DNA from: an uncultured Lachnospiraceae bacterium
GTDB taxonomy: Bacteria; Bacillota_A; Clostridia; TANB77; CAG-508
Length of the DNA stretch: 5,566 bases
Direction: 5' to 3'
Assembly (NCBI GenBank): GCA_947165105.1
Contig: CAMUZC010000102.1
Span: 1 to 5,566, forward strand
Positions 1 through 5,566 of the stretch are shown here, in pieces. Numbering within the stretch: position 1 is the first letter of the stretch; every line of letters starts with the position of its first letter. A program made the translations under genes and the position numbers. A model generated the notes under the pieces. The model saw only the letters and a list, made by a program, of their open reading frames with translations. It searched no databases and had not been told where the DNA came from.

Positions 1-13
1 ATCCCCAATCCCC
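1..13 (+). other. Truncated telomere-like repeat, CCCCAAT type, at the left end
   Basis: The window opens with AT, then one full CCCCAAT, then CCCCA, after which unique AT-rich sequence (TGTAAT) begins. This fits the end of a CCCCAAT array with its C-rich strand running 5' to 3' inward from the left end, the orientation every telomere has. It is striking because the next 129 bases have no other CCCC run. I recall CCCCAAT as the telomere repeat reported for rumen entodiniomorphid ciliates. Fewer than two units are present, so chance is not excluded. The gene's stop codon would lie about 130 bp from the chromosome end, a typical subtelomere for a gene-sized macronuclear chromosome. Confidence 0.6.
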
Positions 14-49
14 ATGTAATATTTAGATTTTAGAATATAATAAAAAATA

Positions 50-77
50 GAATAATTAATAAAATTATTAATTATTC
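50..77 (-). terminator. Possible 3' hairpin downstream of the clathrin gene (11-bp perfect inverted repeat)
   Basis: Bases 50-60 (GAATAATTAAT) are the exact reverse complement of 67-77, with a 6-base spacer (AAAATT). The repeat lies 66-93 bases past the stop codon, between the gene and the telomere-like end. It could mark transcript 3'-end formation, but the stem is almost all A-T pairs in A-T-rich DNA, where such repeats arise by chance. I see no AATAAA signal on the coding strand in the 142-base 3' flank. Confidence 0.25.
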
Positions 78-142
78 AAAAAAATATTTATGGCAAGTTT
101 TTAAGTTAATATTTTAAAGATAAATTAATAATATTTAAATAT

Positions 143-3100
143 TTAGAATCCAAATCCAGTATTATTATTACTTTGGTTATTTTGGTTATTATTTTGTCCA
201 AAGCCAAATCCTCCCATTCCCATATTGTTATTGTTATTGTTATTCATTCCTTGATTTTGGCCAAATCCGAATCCTGCATTATTATTTCCTCCAAATCCAG
301 TATTATTATTAGCTCCAAATCCACTAGTATTGTTGCCTCCCATTCCGAATCCACCCATACCGGAGTTCATTCCTCCCATACCCATTCCTGAATTTCCTTG
401 CATTCCAGGTTGATAAATCATCATAGCATTGCTTCCCATAAACATATTCATATCTAAAGTACCTTCTCCTTCATGTTTTTTTTCTTCTTTGTCTTTTTCA
501 TCTCTTAAATCTGATTTTATTTGCATATTATCCATTTTTTTAGTTAAATCTCTCATTGTTTGGATCATAAATGGCATACACATTTCAGTCATTCCATATC
601 TCCAAGCTAATTCCATAGCTACATCTGGTTTAATAAATTCATAACAAGTATATAAACAGGCAGCAAAACTTTCTTTATCTTTTTTTTCGGCAAAATATTT
701 TAATAAATCGTTAACATATTTTTCTTTTCCACTTTCAAGTGCGGTATCAATAGCATCTTTAAAGAAATTCAATTTTTTGGAAATTTCAATACTTTCTTCG
801 AATTTTTTATTTTTTCTATAAACAAGGGCAGAAATTCTCTTGAATTCTAAAAGTGGGTGATTTTCAATTTTTTTGGCTAAAGTTAATTGATCATAAGCTG
901 AATATTTCAATATGCTTGTTTTTAAATTTTCTGGGTCTTCTTCTTCAATGAAAATATCATTAAGAGCTTCATTGACATCATAATTATTAGCACTTTGAAC
1001 ACTTCTTAAGAATGGAGCTGCTAAGGCCAAAGCGCTATTTTTCTTTAATTGGTTAACAGTGGTGCTTAAATCAACTTTTGATGAAATGACTTTAAGCATA
1101 TCATTTAAAAGTTGGGGTTGTTCTTTTACATAAAAGTCAATACTTTTATTGTATAAATTACTGTTGGTAACTTTTCTTAAAACTTGGCAATATAAATCAT
1201 GCTTCCAACAGAGTGGGGAATGGTCGATCATAGTGGTTAAAGCTTGGTCATATCCATTATAGTGACTATATAAGAAAACTACTTCTTCCCAGCAGTAATT
1301 TTGCTCACAATTTCTGATGACTTTATGTACATTCATGTTAGAGTAATAATTTCTGCAATGATCCATTAATTTTTCTTGTTGATATTTAGCATATAAAATA
1401 CCTAATTCAGTAATTATATGATTTCTTTCACCTACTAAATTACTTTCGAATAAATTAATTAATTCTTCATAAGCACCATATTTTTCATATTCTTCAATTA
1501 CTTCTTCCACAACATCAGCGCTTTGAATAACATAGTTTCCGGCTTGTCCGGCTAATTTAAATTCACCGGCTTTGATACATGAGAAACATACTTCTTTCCA
1601 ACATTTTTGAGTGTTCGATCTTTTGGCTGCTGATAAAGCTTGGGTATAATTTTTTAAGTGGACATAGCAACTTGCTAATCTGGCATTGTTTCCTAAGTGT
1701 TCATAAATTATTTTAGCTGGTTCATAAAATTGTTCATTGTATAATCTATCAGCAATATTATTTAAATCATTGATATTAGATTGACTAAGTAAAGCTTCTA
1801 ATTCAGTTAATTTATTGCATCTTGATAAACTATAGACTAATTCACCATCAATGAATTTATCTTTTTTGATAGCTCTAGCCATAGTTAAATATTTAATTAA
1901 TTCTTCAAATTTACCTTGTTTTTCAGCTTCATCTATAACTTCATGATACATTTCACAGTCATTGGCTTTAATGAAAGCATCAATTGCTCCCTCTGCATCA
2001 CCACTATTTAAAAGTGCTCTACCCAATTTTCCCCATACTATAGGCATATTAATTTTTTCAGCATATATAGCTGCACGTTTTAAATCTTGAATATTTTTAA
2101 TTAAAACATCTATAGCATCATCTGGTTTTTTAACTTTTTGGTCATAAATGAAGAAAGCTTCTTCGAATAAATTATTTTCGATACATTTAACTGCAATATC
2201 ATTTCCGTCATATTCATCTAGTCTATTTAAGAAAGCTTTTACTTTTGATGCATCGGTGGTAATAGCGGTTAAAATTAATAAATTTTGTAATGATTTATTT
2301 TTTGAGAATTCATTGTTATGTAAAACTAATTTTTCTAATAAATCCATTAATTCGGCTTGTAATCCAGCTTCAATAAAGGCTTTAACAGTAACACTGACTT
2401 CATCTGGATTTCTAGTTTGTGGCAAAATAACTTGAATAACTTGATCAGTAACAGCTTTTTTATGATCAGTATCTTCAGATAAAACTTTTCTCCATAAATC
2501 TGGATTTAAAGATTCAACTAAATATTGTGCTTGGGCTCTATACATAGCATTTTTATTTGTAAGATTAATTAATTCTTCGTCACATTGACCAGCGGCTTTT
2601 TTATAGGCAAATAAAGCCAATTGTGGGTCTCTATCCTCACAGAATTGACCGACGACTTTTGGATCATAATATTTGTTGTTCATTAAGAAATCTTTGGCAT
2701 TATTGTTGGTTTCGATATAAATCATAGCTAAAGCGTTGTGTAAGGCGGGAGTGGGGTTACCCTCATCTGCTCTGTCTTCTAAGAATTTTTGGATTAATTT
2801 AATTTTTTGTCTTTTGAGCATTTCTTCAACTAAGGGTTCAATTGGACATGAACCTCTAACAGTGTTTAATATTTGTTTAATATATGATTCGTCACATTCT
2901 TCATCAAGTAAAGTTCCAATAATTCTTGGACAGGCTTTTTGATTTACAGTAAAGACGTAATTTTCTAAAAATCTGGTTAATTTATTTTTGTATAAATATT
3001 TAGTTAAATCTTCTATGAAGTCATGCTTGTCACATAAAATAATGAAAGGTCTAGGGTCTACTAATCTTTTATCTAAGAAAAATTCTAAAACTTTTTTTGG

Positions 3101-5407
3101 GTCATAATTGTCATTTTCTTTAACAACTCTGCAGACTTCTTGGAAATTATTGGTTATAACACCTGAACAAATATATTTAAATACAATTTCTGGGTCTTGA
3201 ATTTGATTTATAATTCTTGATAAGAACATGAATAAACCATTGTTATTTCCATAGGTTTCGAAAAGTTTAACAAGTTCAGCTAAGGGGATTCTTTGATTAT
3301 ATCTTGAAGCTGCTTCGATAACAACGTTTAAGTTTTGAATTGGATTTGAGTGGAGTAATTCATGTAAGCAAATTAGGCAATTTTCTGGGGTGAGTCTACC
3401 TAAATAATTTACTAAATATTCAGGATTTATCATATTTGCTCTTGAAATAATTCTTTTGATATCATTTATATCTGAATAATTTTCTAAGCATACTTGATAT
3501 AATCCCATTTTTTCGCAAATTCCCGCAATTTTTGGTTTGTCATAATGAGTAAAGACATTAGATTCTAAAATTACAGAAGCTGCTTTGGTGTTTTCATATA
3601 AATTTAATTCTAAAATTTTAGTTTGTAAATAGGCATCTTCTGGTAAATTTCCTTTAAGATATTCCACCATAAATGAAGTTAATTCTTGAATTTTTTTTTG
3701 AGATTGGAAAATATCAATAACTTGGTTAATATCAACCATGATATTACCATTAGCTCTATTGCAAATAACTTTACATAAATTAGCAGCTGCAGGTGCATTT
3801 ACCATTACTAAATTTTTGATAATATTTAACCAATCTGGTCTATAATTATTTTGGTTGCAATATGGAATAATTTTATCAAATTGGCCATTAGAAGCAAATG
3901 CTTGAATAATTTTTTCGTGAGCTGAAGCACTTCCTGAGGCCATTAAAATTTGTAAACTTAATCTTTGGTCTAAGTTTTTAACTAATTCTGAAAGCTCTTC
4001 ACTTGCAGTGAATTTATTTTCATTGAACATTTTGTTTAAAATATCAGTACGTCCTTGCTGAACTAATGGTTGAGCCATTTCCATTGATTCAACTTTGTTT
4101 AATTTTCCTTGAGACATCATTGTTTGGAAATAAATAAGAATAGGTTGGGGATTTCCTTGTAATTGCTTAAACATATTGATGGTATTGATGTTTCTGAGAG
4201 TATCACCTGGAGTTTGAGCAACAATTTTTGCGGCTTCTTGGTAATTTCCACTTTGCATGAAATTTTTGAAAGCAGTCATGAAAATATTTTCGGCTCCAGG
4301 TAAGTTGAATCTAGCTGCCATACGGGTAACTACCTCCATGACACCTGGGGCATTTTTACAGAAATTCATAATAAATGGTAAAATATTGTTTCTATCGACA
4401 TCAACTCCGAATAATTTTCCGCTTTTGTTTATATACATCATTCCACCAGTGTTCGAATTATGAGCACTGAAAAGAAGACTATCTTCAGATACTTTACATT
4501 TAAAAATGAGAATACCTTTGGTAATTTCATAAATATATAAAAAGCCGGAATTTGTAGCAAGGAAAATAACACCGAATTTATCCAAAATATCCATTAAAAC
4601 AGGGAAATCATTTCCACCAGTCATTTGAACATCAACAGCAACTTTAACTCTTTTAGCAGGGGACAAATCAGTAATGAGTAATTTATAATTAGGATTATTT
4701 TGCTTTTTATCAATGAAGCAAAATACTGAGCAAGCATTATCATCAAAGCATTTAACATCTTTCATTGATGGGGCAAATCCTTCAATGTTTTGAGATACAT
4801 TTTGTTGAACATTGTAGAGCTGGATATATCCTAAGATTTGTGGTTGTCCACCAACATTAGTTGAGCTAATAGCACTTAAAGCATACCATTGGTTATTTGA
4901 ATCACAAGTTAAATTCATGACAAAAACGTTATTTCCAGCAATTCCTCCTTGTCTATCAAAAACTTTTCTAGCAGGTGAATTCATTTCAGAAATGTCTAAA
5001 GTGAATACACTTGTGGGTGAAACTAAACCAATAGTTTTTTGGTTGAGCCATTTCCAAAATGTGATTTCATAATTTAAATTAATGTCTTTTAATTTTTGTC
5101 TAGTATCTAAATTGTAAACTTGAATCATGATATTATTTTGATTTTTAGCACGGACAGCCATAATATTTTGAGTAGGATGCATCATAACTCCGTCAGCCAT
5201 AGCCATCTTTCTTTTTGAAATTTCCATATTTTTTGTGAGATCACAGACAATGACAGAAGTTTGACCTTGTGGATCGGTTTCTTTGGCACAGATATATTTA
5301 TCTGACTCGAATGAAAGGGTTCCTAATCTTATAAGGGATGGGTTAAATCCATGTTGTTGAAGAACTGAAAGTTCTTTTAGTTGTACTGGCAAATTTTGTT
5401 GAGACAT
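143..5407 (-). CDS. CLTC: Clathrin heavy chain, complete, 1754 aa, no introns
   Basis: Clathrin heavy chain, which trimerises into the triskelion that coats endocytic and trans-Golgi/endosomal vesicles. Compared from memory with the roughly 1675-residue animal protein, similarity runs almost end to end. Rough domains: beta-propeller 1-345 (FWKW at 117-120, NDFPV at 266-270), linker 346-550 (GNYQEAAK at 387-394, LNK.ES.E near 436-443), seven clathrin-heavy-chain repeats about 551-1585 (FTHYD at 619-623, YLVNY at 664-668, EVSVTVKAF at 1003-1011, LQNLLILTAI at 1040-1049, FEEAF at 1081-1085, WKEVCF at 1270-1275), and trimerisation region 1574-1645 (CLYTCYE, KPDVAMELAWR). Residues 1650-1754 form a low-complexity tail longer than in animals. 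The ATG at 5405-5407 is the start: it aligns with the family N-terminus, follows an A-rich context (GAGAAA) and has an in-frame TAA nine codons upstream (5432-5434). The stop is TAA at 143-145. No frameshift or intron is visible, and the conserved blocks run on without gaps. COPI and Vps proteins share the propeller/solenoid plan but not these motifs. Confidence 0.98.
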   Translation of the reverse strand: MSQQNLPVQLKELSVLQQHGFNPSLIRLGTLSFESDKYICAKETDPQGQTSVIVCDLTKNMEISKRKMAMADGVMMHPTQNIMAVRAKNQNNIMIQVYNLDTRQKLKDINLNYEITFWKWLNQKTIGLVSPTSVFTLDISEMNSPARKVFDRQGGIAGNNVFVMNLTCDSNNQWYALSAISSTNVGGQPQILGYIQLYNVQQNVSQNIEGFAPSMKDVKCFDDNACSVFCFIDKKQNNPNYKLLITDLSPAKRVKVAVDVQMTGGNDFPVLMDILDKFGVIFLATNSGFLYIYEITKGILIFKCKVSEDSLLFSAHNSNTGGMMYINKSGKLFGVDVDRNNILPFIMNFCKNAPGVMEVVTRMAARFNLPGAENIFMTAFKNFMQSGNYQEAAKIVAQTPGDTLRNINTINMFKQLQGNPQPILIYFQTMMSQGKLNKVESMEMAQPLVQQGRTDILNKMFNENKFTASEELSELVKNLDQRLSLQILMASGSASAHEKIIQAFASNGQFDKIIPYCNQNNYRPDWLNIIKNLVMVNAPAAANLCKVICNRANGNIMVDINQVIDIFQSQKKIQELTSFMVEYLKGNLPEDAYLQTKILELNLYENTKAASVILESNVFTHYDKPKIAGICEKMGLYQVCLENYSDINDIKRIISRANMINPEYLVNYLGRLTPENCLICLHELLHSNPIQNLNVVIEAASRYNQRIPLAELVKLFETYGNNNGLFMFLSRIINQIQDPEIVFKYICSGVITNNFQEVCRVVKENDNYDPKKVLEFFLDKRLVDPRPFIILCDKHDFIEDLTKYLYKNKLTRFLENYVFTVNQKACPRIIGTLLDEECDESYIKQILNTVRGSCPIEPLVEEMLKRQKIKLIQKFLEDRADEGNPTPALHNALAMIYIETNNNAKDFLMNNKYYDPKVVGQFCEDRDPQLALFAYKKAAGQCDEELINLTNKNAMYRAQAQYLVESLNPDLWRKVLSEDTDHKKAVTDQVIQVILPQTRNPDEVSVTVKAFIEAGLQAELMDLLEKLVLHNNEFSKNKSLQNLLILTAITTDASKVKAFLNRLDEYDGNDIAVKCIENNLFEEAFFIYDQKVKKPDDAIDVLIKNIQDLKRAAIYAEKINMPIVWGKLGRALLNSGDAEGAIDAFIKANDCEMYHEVIDEAEKQGKFEELIKYLTMARAIKKDKFIDGELVYSLSRCNKLTELEALLSQSNINDLNNIADRLYNEQFYEPAKIIYEHLGNNARLASCYVHLKNYTQALSAAKRSNTQKCWKEVCFSCIKAGEFKLAGQAGNYVIQSADVVEEVIEEYEKYGAYEELINLFESNLVGERNHIITELGILYAKYQQEKLMDHCRNYYSNMNVHKVIRNCEQNYCWEEVVFLYSHYNGYDQALTTMIDHSPLCWKHDLYCQVLRKVTNSNLYNKSIDFYVKEQPQLLNDMLKVISSKVDLSTTVNQLKKNSALALAAPFLRSVQSANNYDVNEALNDIFIEEEDPENLKTSILKYSAYDQLTLAKKIENHPLLEFKRISALVYRKNKKFEESIEISKKLNFFKDAIDTALESGKEKYVNDLLKYFAEKKDKESFAACLYTCYEFIKPDVAMELAWRYGMTEMCMPFMIQTMRDLTKKMDNMQIKSDLRDEKDKEEKKHEGEGTLDMNMFMGSNAMMIYQPGMQGNSGMGMGGMNSGMGGFGMGGNNTSGFGANNNTGFGGNNNAGFGFGQNQGMNNNNNNNMGMGGFGFGQNNNQNNQSNNNTGFGF
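146..397 (-). repeat. Low-complexity Gly/Met then Asn/GFG-repeat C-terminal tail of clathrin (residues 1671-1754)
   Basis: The last 84 codons encode two kinds of degenerate repeat. Residues 1671-1691 are Gly/Met-rich (GNSGMGMGGM, NSGMGGFGMGG). Residues 1692-1754 alternate Asn runs with GFG units (NNTSGFG, NNNTGFGG, AGFGFGQ, GGFGFGQ, NNNTGFGF at the terminus); I count eight FG dipeptides. At DNA level a 21-bp unit beginning CCAAATCCAG on the plus strand occurs identically at 150-170 and 291-311, which suggests growth by duplication. Animal clathrin also ends in a short aromatic-glycine tail (FGYGY, GFGYSM), so this looks like an expanded version of the same tail. It is probably disordered. Confidence 0.85.
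224..244 (-). repeat. Coding AAT/AAC microsatellite (seven Asn, residues 1722-1728)
   Basis: Read on the coding strand, the tract alternates AAT and AAC codons strictly, (AATAAC)x3 plus AAT, and encodes seven asparagines. The regular hexamer is typical of slippage or unequal exchange, so the tract could vary in length between alleles without shifting the frame if it changes by whole units. Confidence 0.8.
473..688 (-). other. Trimerisation and helical tripod region of clathrin (residues about 1574-1645)
   Basis: This segment of the heavy-chain gene encodes the hub vertex where three legs join. It begins with EKKDKESFAACLYTCYE, continues with KPDVAMELAWRYGM, and runs into an amphipathic, charged helix (DLTKKMDNMQIKSDLRDEKDKEE). 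Each block lines up with the animal protein as I remember it, including the CLxTCY cysteines, the PDV.x.E.AWR block and the LTKxxDxx helix. A full trimerisation surface implies that the product can form triskelia. Boundaries are approximate. Confidence 0.85.
5093..5209 (-). other. Clathrin-box binding groove of the beta-propeller (residues 67-105)
   Basis: In animal clathrin, adaptors with LLpL-[DE] clathrin-box motifs bind between blades 1 and 2 using R64, I80, Q89, F91, K96 and K98 (established structural knowledge, recalled). Aligning IQVYNLDTRQKLK (95-107) with the animal LQIFNIEMKSKMK places Q96, Y98, R103 and K105 at the positions of Q89, F91, K96 and K98. Upstream, K67 and M83 fall at R64 and I80. 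All changes are conservative, so the adaptor groove is probably functional. The alignment was done by eye. Confidence 0.75.
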
Positions 5408-5566
5408 TTTCTCTAATTGAATGAAACGAAATTAAAAGATATAAATTTATATGAATTGTGTGTTTAAAATAATTAATATTTTTTGAATAATAAATTTTAT
5501 TTTTTTAAATTGTTTTTTTAAATTTTTAATTAATTAATATTATATTTAAAAGTATTTATTAGTAAA
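5408..5566 (-). promoter_or_regulatory. AT-rich 5' flank and presumed promoter of the clathrin gene
   Basis: This 159-base stretch upstream of the ATG is made largely of A/T runs and has no ORF of note. Its clearest element is a 14-bp perfect palindrome, ATATAAATTTATAT, at 5439-5452, which contains TATAAAT on the coding strand 32-45 bases before the ATG. That spacing would suit a TATA-like element with a very short leader, but such strings are common at this base composition. An in-frame TAA at 5432-5434 closes the upstream reading frame. No telomere-like G-rich repeat occurs at the right edge, so the chromosome or contig continues or was trimmed here. Confidence 0.4.

Noticed and set aside
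173..391. Plus-strand 72-codon open frame rich in Ser/Ile/His
   Set aside because: It is the antisense of the repetitive Asn/GFG tail; its composition merely mirrors the repeat codons and it has no independent signals.
146..397. FG-nucleoporin or prion-like protein identity for the GFG/Asn-rich segment
   Set aside because: The segment is in frame with and directly continuous to the clathrin trimerisation helix, and animal clathrin ends in a shorter aromatic-glycine tail. It is a tail, not a separate gene.
2148..2435. Plus-strand 95-codon open frame, and similar ones at 429-644, 2736-2942 and 4257-4463
   Set aside because: All lie antisense inside strongly conserved clathrin repeats or linker. 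None resembles a known protein, and constraint on the heavy-chain frame explains the sequence.
143..5407. Dictyostelium-like origin, suggested by high AT and Asn runs
   Set aside because: Not excluded by the protein alone, but the CCCCAAT-type end and single-gene layout fit a ciliate chromosome better, and Asn runs here are confined to the tail.
5408..5566. Right-hand telomere
   Set aside because: No GGGG run or ATTGGGG-like unit is present before the window ends; only A/T-rich unique sequence is seen.
1..5566. CRISPR array, tRNA, rRNA, transposon or bacterial defence system
   Set aside because: No spaced direct repeats, cloverleaf-forming segments, transposase-like frames or terminal inverted repeats are visible; the window is filled by one eukaryotic coat-protein gene.

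Overview
This 5.6 kb window holds one intact, apparently intronless protein gene on the minus strand (143-5407). It encodes a 1754-residue clathrin heavy chain. The identity rests on near end-to-end similarity to the animal protein as I remember it: the N-terminal beta-propeller, the linker, the clathrin-heavy-chain repeats and the C-terminal trimerisation helix all come in the expected order. No second gene is supported on either strand.

Organism: a eukaryotic protist with a very AT-rich genome (about 30% GC by eye in the coding part, lower in the flanks) and compact, intron-poor genes. The gene ends in TAA, uses CAA for glutamine, and has no in-frame TAA, TAG or TGA across 1754 codons, so it uses the standard code at least for TAA. 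The first 13 bases read AT-CCCCAAT-CCCCA, the C-rich strand of a telomere repeat running inward from a left chromosome end. A CCCCAAT telomere, a standard code and a one-gene molecule together suggest a litostome ciliate, for example a rumen entodiniomorphid such as Entodinium, and a gene-sized macronuclear chromosome. This is inference. The right end has no matching G-rich repeat, so that end appears unfinished.

Layout: 1-13 is the telomere-like end. Bases 14-142 are an AT-rich 3' flank with an 11-bp perfect inverted repeat. Bases 143-5407 are the heavy-chain gene, read right to left; its last ~250 coding bases (146-397) encode a Gly/Met/Asn/Phe-rich tail. Bases 5408-5566 are the AT-rich 5' flank, with a TATA-like 14-bp palindrome about 32-45 bases upstream of the ATG.

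Function: the product would trimerise into triskelia and form the coat of endocytic and trans-Golgi/endosomal vesicles, with light chains and adaptors encoded elsewhere. The most notable features are the likely single-gene chromosome architecture and the long C-terminal tail, which lacks the QLMLT-type Hsc70-binding motif of animal clathrin and carries a GFG/Asn/Met-rich extension instead.
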